Notes under the pieces: generated by a model
Databases searched by the model: none
The model's input: the letters and a program-made list of their open reading frames with translations, nothing else
Told to the model about the DNA's origin: nothing
Shown: positions 55,494-63,950 of the stretch, in pieces
How positions within the stretch are numbered: the stretch's first letter is position 1
Layout: every line of letters begins with the position of its first letter
Origin: Methylobacterium oryzihabitans
GTDB taxonomy: Bacteria > Pseudomonadota > Alphaproteobacteria > Rhizobiales > Beijerinckiaceae
Assembly: GCF_004004555.2 (NCBI RefSeq)
Contig: NZ_SACP01000019.1
Coordinates: forward strand, 44,558 to 108,557
DNA: 64,000 nt
Direction of reading: 5' to 3'
Made by a program: the position numbers and the translations under genes

Positions 55494-55825
55494 CGCTCCG
55501 GCGTGCGGGGATCGTCTCTCCGCACGCCCGGCCCCCGGAGGGTGAATCGACGATGATCGCGACGGGTCGCGGACCGGACGATCATGTCAGCGTTTCCTAA
55601 CCGACGACTGGGATGACCCTGCGTCCCCGGCGACCAGGACTGGCGCCGCACCGCGCCGCGGGGCATGGTGGCCTGCCTGCGACGCCGTGAGGCACGGGCC
55701 AACCGGTCGCGGGCAATCGACGGCTTTGACGGATGCCGAGGTTCGGTCTAGATCTGTAATACGTTAATCGAAGCAAGAATCGTGCCGGCCTCGGCGGGTA
55801 TGCGCCGTGTGCCGTGGGGTGGCTG
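55494..55825. other. Region upstream of rpoN
   Basis: About 330 bases with no supported gene. The last 100 bases hold the predicted rpoN promoter and an A/T-richer leader (TAATACGTTAATCGAAGC). Confidence 0.5.
55726..55754 (+). promoter_or_regulatory. Predicted housekeeping promoter of rpoN
   Basis: TTGACG at 55726-55731 and TAGATC at 55749-55754 with a 17-base spacer. The start codon follows 72 bases later. This is the best -35/-10 pair seen upstream of any gene in the window. Confidence 0.45.
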
Positions 55826-57382
55826 ATGGGATTGCTGCAACGGCTCGAGATGCGCCAGGGACAGGCCCTGGTGATGACGCCGCAACTCCTGCAGGCGATC
55901 AAGCTCTTGCAATTGTCCCACCTCGACCTCGCGACCTACGTCGATGCCGAGCTGGAGCGCAACCCGCTGCTGGAGCGGGCCGAGGTCGAGGCGCACGAGC
56001 CGGCCGACGCCCGCGGCGAGGCGGCCGACGCCCGCGAGGACGGCGGAAGCGCGGACGGCTTCGACGGCGAGCCCGCGGCCGAGCCGTGGCTGTCGCACGA
56101 CCTCAACCCGAGCCGCAGCGAGATCGAGGGCGACCTCGGCACCCGCCTCGACAACGTCTTTCCCGACGAGGGGCCGGCGATGCGCGAGGCACCGGGGGGC
56201 GAGGGCCTCTCGCTCACGCCCGCGCCGTGGGGCAGCGCCGGCGGCAGCTTCGACGGCGAGGCGCCGGACTTCGAGGCGAGCCTCACCGTCGAATCGTCCC
56301 TGCGCGAGCATCTGGCGGCGCAGCTCGACCTCGCCACCCGCGACCCGGTCGAGCGGCTGATCGGCGGTTTCCTCATCGACGCGGTCGACGAGGCCGGCTA
56401 CCTGCGCGAGGATCTGCCGGCGCTCGCCGGGCGCTTCGGCGTGCCGCTGACGACGATCGAGCGGGTGCTCGGCCTCGTCCAGACCTTCGATCCCTCCGGG
56501 GTCGGCGCCCGCGACCTCGCCGAGTGCCTCGCGATCCAGTTGCGCGAGCACGACCGCTTCGACCCGGCGATGGCGGCCCTGGTCTCGCGCCTCGATCTCG
56601 TCGCCAAGCGCGACTTCGCCGCCCTGCGCCGGCTGTGCGGGGTCGACGACGACGACCTCGCCGACATGCTCGCCGAGCTGCGCCGGCTCGATCCCAAGCC
56701 CGGCCGGGCCTTCGGCAGCGGCCCGGTCGAGGTGCTGGTGCCCGACGTGTTCGTGCGCCCGGCCCCGGACGGGTCGTGGCTGGTCGAGCTCAACAGCGAG
56801 GCGCTGCCGCGGGTGCTCGTCAACCAGAGCTACTACGCGACGGTCGCCCGCGGGGCGAAGACCGACACCGACAAGGCGTTCCTGTCGGACTGCCTCCAGA
56901 CCGCCAACTGGCTCACCCGCAGCCTGGAGCAGCGCGCCCGCACCATCCTGAAGGTGGCGAGCGAGATCGTCCGCCAGCAGGACGGGTTCTTCGTCAACGG
57001 CGTCGCCCACCTGCGGCCGCTCAACCTCAAGACCGTCGCCGACGCGATCGGCATGCACGAATCCACCGTCTCGCGGGTGACCTCGAACAAGTCGATCGGC
57101 ACCAGCCGCGGCACCTTCGAGATGAAGTACTTCTTCACCGCGGCGATTCCCGGCGCCGCCGGGGCCGCGGCGCATTCCTCCGAGGCGGTGCGCTACCGCA
57201 TCAAGCAGCTCATCGACGCCGAGCCGGCCAACGACGTGCTCTCCGACGACGCGCTGGTGCAGCGCCTGCGGACCGAGGGCGTCGACATCGCCCGCCGCAC
57301 CGTCGCCAAGTACCGCGAGAGCCTGCGGATCCCCTCCTCGATCGAGCGCCGGCGCGAGCGCTCGGCGATGGCGGCGCGCTGA
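55826..57382 (+). CDS. rpoN: RNA polymerase sigma-54 factor
   Basis: A 518-residue sigma-54. The N-terminal activator-interacting region reads RLEMRQGQALVMTPQLLQAI. An acidic, poorly conserved region (about 55-150) follows, then the core-binding region. The C-terminal helix-turn-helix contains HESTVSRVTSNK, and the RpoN box ARRTVAKYRE near residue 488 recognises the -24 element. It directs transcription of nitrogen and other regulated genes with enhancer-binding proteins. ATG 55826 gives the normal N-terminus; GTG 55814 is in frame. The order rpoN-hpf-ptsN is the usual one. Confidence 0.97.
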   Translation: MGLLQRLEMRQGQALVMTPQLLQAIKLLQLSHLDLATYVDAELERNPLLERAEVEAHEPADARGEAADAREDGGSADGFDGEPAAEPWLSHDLNPSRSEIEGDLGTRLDNVFPDEGPAMREAPGGEGLSLTPAPWGSAGGSFDGEAPDFEASLTVESSLREHLAAQLDLATRDPVERLIGGFLIDAVDEAGYLREDLPALAGRFGVPLTTIERVLGLVQTFDPSGVGARDLAECLAIQLREHDRFDPAMAALVSRLDLVAKRDFAALRRLCGVDDDDLADMLAELRRLDPKPGRAFGSGPVEVLVPDVFVRPAPDGSWLVELNSEALPRVLVNQSYYATVARGAKTDTDKAFLSDCLQTANWLTRSLEQRARTILKVASEIVRQQDGFFVNGVAHLRPLNLKTVADAIGMHESTVSRVTSNKSIGTSRGTFEMKYFFTAAIPGAAGAAAHSSEAVRYRIKQLIDAEPANDVLSDDALVQRLRTEGVDIARRTVAKYRESLRIPSSIERRRERSAMAAR

Positions 57383-57418
57383 GGCGGTCGGCCGTCGGGG
57401 CCTCGACCGCGGCGCCCG

Positions 57419-57446
57419 AACCCTCCCCCGCACTGGGGGGAGGGTT
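57419..57446 (+). terminator. Hairpin after rpoN
   Basis: AACCCTCCCC (57419-57428) pairs with GGGGAGGGTT (57437-57446) around an 8-base loop, 36 bases after the rpoN stop. It is similar to the short G/C hairpin at 35167-35215. It may terminate or attenuate the rpoN transcript ahead of hpf. Confidence 0.5.
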
Positions 57447-57564
57447 GGCACGGTACGGAAACGGAATTCCCGCTCCGTAAAAATTCGGCAACGGCATCAG
57501 ACCCTTGGAAGGCGGTTTCGATTTTTGGTCAGGCCCGTTCTCCGCGCCCCGGCCGCCGCTCGCG

Positions 57565-57593
57565 TTGACTTCACCTTCCGGCATTCATAGCTC
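57565..57593 (+). promoter_or_regulatory. Possible promoter of hpf
   Basis: TTGACT at 57565-57570 and a weak TAGCTC at 57588-57593, 17 bases apart, about 70 bases before the hpf start. The -10 is poor, so this is a modest prediction. Confidence 0.35.
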
Positions 57594-57665
57594 TTCGAGG
57601 GCAGCGGTCCGGTTCGGATGCGTCGCTCCGGATCGCGGCGGGATCACAACAGCCGGAGGGAGCTC

Positions 57666-58253
57666 ATGGCAGCGTTGCGGGTGACGGGTCGCGGTGTGGA
57701 CCTTGGGGAAGCCCTGAGGACACGCGTCGAGGACCGCATGGCGTCCACGCTCTCGAAATACTTCGACGGGGGCTATCACGGCCATGTCACGGTCGGCCGC
57801 GACGGCAGCGCCTACCGCACGGAATGCGTGCTGCACCTCACCTCCGGCATCACCCTCGAAGCCTCCGGCAACGCCCAGGACGCTCCCGCGAGCTTCGAGC
57901 AGACCGCCGACCGCATCGAGAAGCGCCTGCGGCGCTACAAGCAGCGCCTGAAGGCCCACGCCAACGGCGGCAACGGCCACGCCAAGGAGACCGGCCCGCT
58001 GCCGGCGCTGGAGGCGGCCTATTCGGTGTTCGAGGCCCCCGAGGAGGACAGCGGCGACCATCCCCCGGTGATCGCCGAAAGCACCCGCTCGCTCCATCGG
58101 CGCTCGGTCAGCGAGGCGGTGGTCGAGCTCGACCTGACCGGGGCCCCGGTTCTCGTCTTCGTTCACGCTGGCACGGAGCGGGTCAACGTCGTATATCGTC
58201 GGAGCGACGGCGCGATCGGATGGATCGATCCGCCGGAACGCGGCACACCGTGA
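57666..58253 (+). CDS. hpf: Ribosome hibernation promoting factor, long form
   Basis: A 195-residue long-form HPF. The N-terminal domain (about 1-110: LRVTGRGVDLGEALRTRVED, basic KRLRRYKQRLKAHA) binds the 30S decoding region. The C-terminal domain (about 135-190: SVSEAVVELDLTGAPVLVF, VYRRSDGAIGWIDP) dimerises to join 70S ribosomes into inactive 100S particles. A GGAGGGAGCTC ribosome-binding site precedes the ATG at 57666. The gene lies between rpoN and ptsN as in most proteobacteria. Confidence 0.95.
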   Translation: MAALRVTGRGVDLGEALRTRVEDRMASTLSKYFDGGYHGHVTVGRDGSAYRTECVLHLTSGITLEASGNAQDAPASFEQTADRIEKRLRRYKQRLKAHANGGNGHAKETGPLPALEAAYSVFEAPEEDSGDHPPVIAESTRSLHRRSVSEAVVELDLTGAPVLVFVHAGTERVNVVYRRSDGAIGWIDPPERGTP

Positions 58254-58336
58254 CCGGTTCGGACCCGGCCCACGGATTGCCTCTGGGTGGAGTCAGTGCG
58301 GGATGATCCGTCCCGCCGGTAGAGGCAGCGGTCTCG

Positions 58337-58801
58337 ATGCCATTGCTGGAATTCCTCAAGCCGGAGGCAGTCCTCCCGGCGCTGCGGGCGCAGGGGAAGA
58401 AGCAGGTTCTCCAGGAACTGGCCGCCCAGGCGGCCAGGCACCTGCCGGACCTCGACGAGCGGGAGATCTTCGAGACGCTGCTCCAGCGCGAGCGTCTCGG
58501 CTCCACCGGCATCGGCGAGGGCGTGGCGATCCCCCATGGCAAGCTGCCGGGCCTCGACCAGCTCTTCGGGCTCGTCGCCCGGCTCGAGCGTCCGGTGGAT
58601 TTCGAGGCCCTCGACGGCCAGCCGGTCGACATCGCCTTCCTGCTGCTCGCCCCGGAAGGCGCGGGGGCGGACCATCTCAAGGCGCTGGCCCGGGTCGCCC
58701 GGGTCCTGCGCGAACCGGGCATCCTCGACCGGATCCGCGCCGCCCGGGACGGCGACGCCCTCTACGCCCTGCTGACCCAGTCGCCGGCGCGGGCGGCGTG
58801 A
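58337..58801 (+). CDS. ptsN: Nitrogen-regulatory phosphotransferase EIIA-Ntr
   Basis: A 154-residue EIIA domain. The phosphorylated histidine is His67 in GVAIPHGKL, preceded by RERLGSTGIG. AFLLLAPEGAGADHLKALAR is the family C-terminal part. It receives phosphate from NPr in the nitrogen PTS and regulates potassium uptake, stress and metabolism instead of moving sugar. It follows hpf, and its stop overlaps the next ATG as TGATG. Confidence 0.95.
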   Translation: MPLLEFLKPEAVLPALRAQGKKQVLQELAAQAARHLPDLDEREIFETLLQRERLGSTGIGEGVAIPHGKLPGLDQLFGLVARLERPVDFEALDGQPVDIAFLLLAPEGAGADHLKALARVARVLREPGILDRIRAARDGDALYALLTQSPARAA

Positions 58802-59127
58802 TGCGCGCGACCGCGATGGCCGGCGGGCTCGCGCTCGCCCTGCTCGCGCCCGTCCTCCCGGCGGCGGCCGCCGACGGCACCTGCGCCCGCGACCTCCTGG
58901 TGGCGCAGTCGTCGCAGAGGGTGGCGATCGACCGCCTCGAGACCCTCGGCGACAGCGAGGCCGACCGCTGCCGCGGCTGGCGCCAGCACGTCGACACGAT
59001 GCGCCGCGCCGCCGCGGTCTACGGCCGCTGCCTCACCGGGCCGGAACGGGCCGGGCGGCTGGAGCAGGTCCAGGGCCAGGAACGCGAGTTCAGCGCCATG
59101 CTGCAGACCCGCTGCAAGGGCCGCTGA
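58801..59127 (+). CDS. Small secreted protein of unknown function
   Basis: A 108-residue protein with a signal peptide (LALALLAPVLPAAAA, cut near residue 24). The mature part is helical and charged with four cysteines (GTCARD, DRCRGW, GRCLTG, TRCKGR) that could form two disulfides. I recognise no family. The TGATG overlap with ptsN makes the reading frame credible. It faces the convergent YdcF-like gene at its end. Confidence 0.7.
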   Translation: MRATAMAGGLALALLAPVLPAAAADGTCARDLLVAQSSQRVAIDRLETLGDSEADRCRGWRQHVDTMRRAAAVYGRCLTGPERAGRLEQVQGQEREFSAMLQTRCKGR

Positions 59128-59133
59128 GAGGGA

Positions 59134-59874
59134 TCACCGCTCCAGCGGGCCCGCGACCTTGACCGGATGGCCGCGGCTCATCAGGTAGGCGGCCCGCGAA
59201 CCCTCCGGGTCGGTCTCGATCCGGATCCGCATCCAGGCGACCAGGAACTTCACGTATTCGGAGGCGAGCAGCCGCGCCGCCGACGGGTGGCGCCACCAGG
59301 CGGAGAAGTCGAACCCCTCCGGCACCACCGGGTGCGGCACGATGCGGTCGTTGGCGGCCAGGGCGTGGTCGAGTTCGAGCAGCGTGCGCGGCATGTGGTA
59401 GTTCGAGGTCACCACCGCGACCGAGCGGAAGCCGTTGTCGCGCATCCAGCGCCGGGTCTCGATCGCGTTGCCGATCGTGTTGCGGGCCCGGTAGTCGAGG
59501 TCGACGCAGCAGGCGATGAGGTGGTGCTGGCCCGGGTTGAGCCGGGCGATCTCGTCGCGGCTGGTGCGCTCGTTGACGCCGCTGATGAGCAGGCGCCGGC
59601 CGTAGCCGCCGGCGAGCAGGTCGATCGCGTCCTCGATGCGCTGGGCGCCGCCCGTCAGCGCCACGATGCCGTCGGCCCGGGCCGAGGGCCGCTGCTCGGT
59701 GCGCGCCACGTCGGCGACGAAGACCAGGAAGCCGGCGCCGAGCGCCAGCGCCGCCGCGGCGCCCAGGGCGAGGACCCCGAGCCCGGCCGTGCGCATCCAG
59801 CCGCCGCGGCGTGCCGGCGCCTCGCCGGTCCAATCCCCCGCATCGGCGGTTCGCAACTTCATCCGGCGCTTCAT
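59134..59874 (-). CDS. YdcF/SanA-like DUF218 membrane-anchored protein
   Basis: A 246-residue protein with one N-terminal membrane helix (LGVLALGAAAALALGAGFLV) and a DUF218 domain: ADGIVALTGGAQRIEDAIDL, RRLLISGVNERTS, ARNTIGNAIETRRW, SVAVVTSNYHMPRTLLEL. Members (YdcF, SanA, ElyC) are linked to cell-envelope integrity and may act on lipid carriers. It lies in the same direction as ftsX and ftsE with a 94-base gap. Confidence 0.88.
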   Translation of the reverse strand: MKRRMKLRTADAGDWTGEAPARRGGWMRTAGLGVLALGAAAALALGAGFLVFVADVARTEQRPSARADGIVALTGGAQRIEDAIDLLAGGYGRRLLISGVNERTSRDEIARLNPGQHHLIACCVDLDYRARNTIGNAIETRRWMRDNGFRSVAVVTSNYHMPRTLLELDHALAANDRIVPHPVVPEGFDFSAWWRHPSAARLLASEYVKFLVAWMRIRIETDPEGSRAAYLMSRGHPVKVAGPLER

Positions 59875-59968
59875 CCGCGGGCCATCGTGGCGTGAGAGGA
59901 TAGTGCCGATTGCGGCGGCCGAGAGGCAACCCCCGGCCGCCCGGTTCGTTCGCGGCCCGGCCCCCGGT

Positions 59969-60919
59969 TCAGGCGAGGAAGCGCCGCACGGTCAGGCGCG
60001 AGACCACGCCGGTGACGACCGAGGCGATCACCCCGATCAGCACCACGCTGGCATAGCCGCGCCACGAGATCTCGAACCCGCCGAACAGCGCCTCGATCTC
60101 GTCGCCCGCCGGGCTCGCCCGCCACAGCCGCGCGAGCCACGCCGCCAGCGCCAGCAGCGCCAGGGCGGCGCCGGCCCCGACCGCGCCGCCGCGCAGGCCG
60201 AGGCGGAAGAACCGGCGCTGGAACTCGCGGGCGATGTAGTCGTCGCCGGCACCGACGAAGTGCAGCACCTCGACGACCTCGCGGTTGCCCGCCATCGCGC
60301 CGCGGGTCGCGAAGGTGACGGCGAGGCCGGTCGCCACCAGCACCAGCGCGACGACGCCGACGCCGATGCCCACGAAGGTGTGCGCCATGGTCGAGAGCCG
60401 CGACAGCCACAGGGCGTGGTCGTCGAGGCTCGCGGCGCCCGGCAGCGCCTCGGCGAGGCGGGCGCGCAGGGCCGGCAGGTCGGCCGGGGTCCCGGCCCCG
60501 GCGAGCCGCACGGTGATGAGCCGCGGCACCGGCAACTCGCCGAGATCGAGCCCGCTGCCGAGCCACGGCTCCAGCAGGTGCTCGGATTCCGTCTTGCTCA
60601 GCGCGCGGGTGCCGGCGATGCCGGGCGCCTCCTTCGCCAGGGCGACCGCGCGGGCGACGTCGGCCTCGGTGTCCCGGCCCGGGCCCGGCCGGACCTGGAT
60701 CGTGACCTCCTGCGAGACCGCGCCCTGCCACTGCGCCGCGCTCGACGCGACGATCTCGGCGGCCCCGGCGCAGAGCGCGGCGAGGAAGGTGAGGATCGCG
60801 ATCACCGCCGCCAGCGCCCGGCTGGCGCTGCCGTCGGTCGGCACCAGCGGGGCGTTGCGGCGCAGCGATTGCGGCAGGGCGGCCGGCTCGGCCGGCGCCC
60901 GCTCCGGGCCGGCGCTCAT
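59969..60919 (-). CDS. ftsX: Cell division protein FtsX
   Basis: A 316-residue permease-like protein with four membrane helices and a periplasmic domain between the first and second (about 60-165). TFATRGAMAGNREVVEVLHFVGAGDDYIAREF, split across helix 2 and the following loop, is the family core. With FtsE it controls peptidoglycan hydrolases during division. Its start lies 37 bases after the ftsE stop. Confidence 0.9.
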   Translation of the reverse strand: MSAGPERAPAEPAALPQSLRRNAPLVPTDGSASRALAAVIAILTFLAALCAGAAEIVASSAAQWQGAVSQEVTIQVRPGPGRDTEADVARAVALAKEAPGIAGTRALSKTESEHLLEPWLGSGLDLGELPVPRLITVRLAGAGTPADLPALRARLAEALPGAASLDDHALWLSRLSTMAHTFVGIGVGVVALVLVATGLAVTFATRGAMAGNREVVEVLHFVGAGDDYIAREFQRRFFRLGLRGGAVGAGAALALLALAAWLARLWRASPAGDEIEALFGGFEISWRGYASVVLIGVIASVVTGVVSRLTVRRFLA

Positions 60920-60956
60920 CGCGCGGCCCCGCGGCGGGAGGGAAGGGGAGGCCGCA

Positions 60957-61655
60957 TCAGCCCTCGATCCGCAGGTGGTTGTTGCCGAGGACGAAGCGGC
61001 GGGCGTCGACGAGATCCATCAGGGCGTGGTCGTGGGTGGCGATCAGCACCGAGGTGCCGAGGCGGTTGAGTTCGATGAACAGGCGCAGCAGCCGGCGGCC
61101 GAGCTGCGGGTCGACGTTGCCGGTCGGCTCGTCGGCGAGCAGCAACTCGGGCCGCGCGATCAGCGCCCGGGCGATGGCGGCGCGCTGCTTCTCCCCGCCC
61201 GACAGCAGCGGCGGCAGGACGTGCATGCGCTCGCCCAGGCCCACCCAGCGCAGCAGCTCCACCACCTCGGCCCGGTAGCTCGTCTCGGCCCGGCCCTGCA
61301 CCCGCAGCGGCAGGGCGACATTCTCGTAGGTGGTGAGGTGGTCGAGCAGGCGGAAATCCTGAAACACCACGCCCATGCGCCGGCGCAGGCCGGTGAGGCG
61401 CTGGCTCGAGATGCCGCTGACCTCCTCGCCGAACAGCGAGACGAGGCCGCGGCTCGGCCGGGCCGAGAGCAGGATCAGCCGCAGCAGCGTCGTCTTGCCG
61501 GCGCCCGACGGCCCGGTGAGGAACTGGAACGAGTGCGGGGCGATCGCGAAGCTGACGTCGCTCAGCACCTCGGGGCCGACGCCGTAGCGCATGCCGACGT
61601 TCTCGAACCGGACCACCGACTCGTCGGCCCCTGACAGGAGGCTGCCCCCGCTCAC
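60957..61655 (-). CDS. ftsE: Cell division ATP-binding protein FtsE
   Basis: A 232-residue ABC ATPase. Walker A is TGPSGAGKTT, Q-loop VFQDFRLLDHLTTYEN, signature LSGGEKQRAAIARALI, Walker B LLLADEPTGNVD, followed by ATHDHALMD. VRFENVGMRYGVGPEVLSDV is the normal FtsE beginning, after a 13-residue extension. It is divergent from the zinc-ribbon gene at 61792. Confidence 0.94.
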   Translation of the reverse strand: MSGGSLLSGADESVVRFENVGMRYGVGPEVLSDVSFAIAPHSFQFLTGPSGAGKTTLLRLILLSARPSRGLVSLFGEEVSGISSQRLTGLRRRMGVVFQDFRLLDHLTTYENVALPLRVQGRAETSYRAEVVELLRWVGLGERMHVLPPLLSGGEKQRAAIARALIARPELLLADEPTGNVDPQLGRRLLRLFIELNRLGTSVLIATHDHALMDLVDARRFVLGNNHLRIEG

Positions 61656-61791
61656 CCGATCCGCTCCGGCTCTCGCCCCACGCTGCGCATCCCCTGATCC
61701 GTGCTGATGATTCGCGCGGCTTTACCACGCATTAAGCCTGCGGCGGGAGCGTGGGGCTGCGGGGCCGTGCCGCGCCCCGTCCTGATTCGCC

Positions 61792-62508
61792 ATGCTGATC
61801 GTCTGTCCGTCCTGCGCCAGCGAGTACACGCTCGACCCCGACCGCATCGGCCCGGGCGGGCGGACCGTGCGCTGCGCCGCCTGCCGCGAGCCGTGGTTCG
61901 TGCCGCCGCCGGAGGCCGCCTCCGCGATCCTGTCGCCGCCCGGGGAGGCGGTCAACACCGCCGGGGCCGCGCCGCCGGCCCGGCGTCCGGGCCGCGGCCG
62001 GGGCCGGGCCTAAGGCGCCCGGCACCGGGGGCGGGGGGCGCTCGCCGCCCTGCTCGTCCTGGCCGCGGCGGGGGCGGCCGTGCTCGGCCGGGAGCCGGTG
62101 GTGCGCGCCCTGCCCCAGACGGCGAGGCTGTATGCCGCGGCCGGCCTGCCGGTGAACCTGCGCGGGCTCGCCCTGCGCGACGTCGCGGCCTACCAGGTCC
62201 CGGCCGGACCCGGCGGAGCGGGCCGGCTCGTGGTCGAGGGCGACGTGGTCGGGGCCGCGGCGGCGCCCCGCCCGGTGCCGCCGATCGCCGTCGAGATCCG
62301 CGACGAGGCCGACCGGATTCTGTACCGCTGGACGGCCGAGCCGCCGCGGGCGGTGCTGGAGCCGCAGGAGCGCGCGCGCTTCCGCGCCGAGCTGTCGGCG
62401 CCCCCCGCCCGCGGCCAGCGCGTCGTGATCCGCTTTGCCGCGGTTGACACCGGCGAAACTCCCGTCAGCCTTGCGTCGGCGTCCCCCGCGCACGAAGAGG
62501 TCCGATGA
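61792..62508 (+). pseudogene. Zinc-ribbon (MJ0042/DUF3426-type) membrane protein interrupted by an in-frame TAA
   Basis: The first 73 codons encode a zinc ribbon: CPSCASEYTLDPDRIGPGGR, then VRCAACREPWFVPP, and a basic linker RRPGRGRGRA. An in-frame TAA (62011-62013) then stops it. Reading straight on in the same frame gives one membrane helix (ALAALLVLAAAGAAVLG) and about 140 residues of extracytoplasmic domain up to the stop overlapping hpt. This is the exact order of the intact family (zinc ribbon, linker, helix, DUF3426 domain). Either the gene is a recent nonsense mutant, the base is wrong, or the two halves are made separately; a GTG at 62080 could start the second half. A 239-codon span is normal for the family. 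Confidence 0.75.
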
Positions 62509-63077
62509 GTTCCACCCTGCCCCGCGTCCGCGTCCTGTTCGACGAGGCCGCCATCGCCGCCCGCAACGAGGAGATGGCACGGTCCATCGCCGGCGAGCCG
62601 CTGAAGGATCTGCTCGTCGTCGCGGTGCTCAAGGGCAGCTTCATGTTCGCCGCCGACCTGATCCGGGCGCTGCACCGGGCCGGCCTCGCCCCGCAGGTCG
62701 AGTTCATCCACCTGTCGAGCTACCGCACCTCGACGGTGTCGTCCGGGCAGGTCGAGATCCTGCGCGACGTCGAGAGCGAGGTGCGCGGCCGCGACGTGCT
62801 GCTGATCGACGACGTGCTCGAATCCGGCCGCACCCTCGTCTACGCCAAGGATCTGCTGATGGCCCGCGGCGCCCGGCGCGTGATGACGGCGGTGCTGCTC
62901 GAGAAGCCCGGCAAGCGTGCGGTCACGATCGACGCCGACTACGTCGGCTTCGTCTGCCCGGACGTGTTCGTGGTCGGCTACGGCATGGACGTCGCCCATG
63001 CGTTCCGGCAACTGCCCTTCGTCGGGCTGGTCGATTACGGTGGCGGCGAGGCCGACCTGTTCGACGGCGGCCGGTGA
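62505..63077 (+). CDS. hpt: Hypoxanthine phosphoribosyltransferase
   Basis: A 190-residue purine salvage enzyme that joins hypoxanthine (or guanine) to PRPP. VAVLKGSFMFAADLIRAL contains the early loop, LLIDDVLESGRTL near residue 100 is the PRPP-binding motif, and DYVGFVCPDVFVVGYGMD is the base-binding region near the C-terminus. The ATG overlaps the preceding stop as ATGA. Confidence 0.94.
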   Translation: MSSTLPRVRVLFDEAAIAARNEEMARSIAGEPLKDLLVVAVLKGSFMFAADLIRALHRAGLAPQVEFIHLSSYRTSTVSSGQVEILRDVESEVRGRDVLLIDDVLESGRTLVYAKDLLMARGARRVMTAVLLEKPGKRAVTIDADYVGFVCPDVFVVGYGMDVAHAFRQLPFVGLVDYGGGEADLFDGGR

Positions 63078-63171
63078 CGCGATGTCCGGACGGTGACGTG
63101 CGGAAATCGTGTCGCAGCCGGCGCGGCGTTCGCGCGAAGCCCGTCGGAACGGGTGATTTCGGTGCGCCGGG

Positions 63172-63204
63172 AACCTAGGCCGCAGCGTGAACTTGACCTA
63201 GGTT
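63172..63204. promoter_or_regulatory. Inverted repeat upstream of the response regulator
   Basis: AACCTAGG at 63172-63179 and CCTAGGTT at 63197-63204 are perfect inverted copies separated by 17 bases; the second arm is followed by TGATAAAC. The pair ends 46 bases before the start codon of the CpdR-like gene and looks like an operator for a dimeric regulator. A TTGACC at 63193 overlaps it, but no matching -10 was found. Confidence 0.4.
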
Positions 63205-63250
63205 GATAAACGATCGCCGCTGCGATCCCGGAGGCCGAGAGACGAGACCC

Positions 63251-63643
63251 ATGGCGCGCATCCTGCTGGTCGACGACGAGGAGCCGATCCGCGGCTTCCT
63301 GAAGCGCGGTCTCGAGATGGACGGGCATTCGGTCGTGACCGCCATCGACGGCAGCGACGGCCTCGACCGCCTCACCGAAGCCGAAGGCGCCTTCGACCTG
63401 CTGCTGACCGACATCCGCATGCCGCTGATGGACGGCATCGCCCTGGCGCTCGCGGCCAAGCGCGACTTCCCGCTGCTGACGATCCTGCTGATGACCGGCT
63501 TCGCCGACCAGCGCGAACGCGCCCGCGGCCTCGACGCGATCGTCTCGGACGTGCTGACGAAGCCGTTCACCCTCGCCGACATGCGCGCGATGGTGAAGCG
63601 GGTGCTCGCAGGCAGCCGCGAGGCGAGCTTCGCCGCCCGTTGA
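63251..63643 (+). CDS. Single-domain response regulator, CpdR-like
   Basis: A 130-residue receiver with no output domain. The acidic pocket is VDDEEP, the phosphorylated residue is Asp54 in LLLTDIRMPLMDG, the switch Thr lies in LLMTGFADQ and the Lys in LTKPFTLADM. The closing LADMRAMVKRVL and the LTKPF pattern are like CpdR, which in Caulobacter controls ClpXP proteolysis during the cell cycle. A GAGGCCGAGAG ribosome-binding region precedes ATG 63251. The match is by domain type; other single-domain receivers look similar. Confidence 0.85.
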   Translation: MARILLVDDEEPIRGFLKRGLEMDGHSVVTAIDGSDGLDRLTEAEGAFDLLLTDIRMPLMDGIALALAAKRDFPLLTILLMTGFADQRERARGLDAIVSDVLTKPFTLADMRAMVKRVLAGSREASFAAR

Positions 63644-63667
63644 GGGCGACCCGGTGAGGGCGACGCC

Positions 63668-63775
63668 TCATACGATTTCCGATCGATCGCTTCGCGATGC
63701 GGAAATCGACTTCGCTCAAGCGCCGCGCGGGCTTGTGATACGAAACCCGGAAGCGATCTTCCGGATTTCGTATCA
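63668..63775. repeat. Intergenic hairpin repeat, family 1 (full-length copy)
   Basis: Same plan as 46373-46485: a left hairpin with CGATTTCCGATCGATCGCTTC and GATGCGGAAATCG, the linker CTTCGCTCAAGCGCCGCGCGGGCT, and a right hairpin with 16-base arms at 63736-63751 and 63760-63775 (one mismatch). Compensating differences from the other copies keep the stems paired. Confidence 0.9.
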
Positions 63776-63873
63776 GTTGCTTACCGGCACGGCCGTCCCT
63801 TGCGGATGAAACGGGGCGGCGGTCATCTGCCCCCTTTGCATTCGTCGAAAGCGGCATTCGGTGTGGCAGGACT

Positions 63874-63897
63874 CCCCTCTCCCACTCGGGAGAGGGG
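63874..63897. repeat. Short CCCTCTCCC hairpin
   Basis: CCCCTCTCCC (63874-63883) pairs with GGGAGAGGGG (63888-63897). The adjoining bases to 63915 match, in reverse orientation, the sequence before the element at 15691 (GAACGCGGGATC-like), so both are copies of one family. Confidence 0.75.
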
Positions 63898-63950
63898 ATC
63901 CCGCGTTCAGAAATTACTCATCAAGTCAGTCACTTGGAGACAGTTTCTAT

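Larger units (their letters stand above)
63644..63950. other. Intergenic region holding two repeat elements
   Basis: About 300 bases between the CpdR-like gene and the partial gene at the edge. It contains the family 1 repeat (63668-63775) and a short CCCTCTCCC hairpin (63874-63897). The remainder shows no gene. Confidence 0.6.

Noticed and set aside
57440..57475. Possible sigma-54 promoter after rpoN, beginning TGGCAC
   Set aside because: The TGGCAC is present, but the TTGC element is missing at the required spacing.
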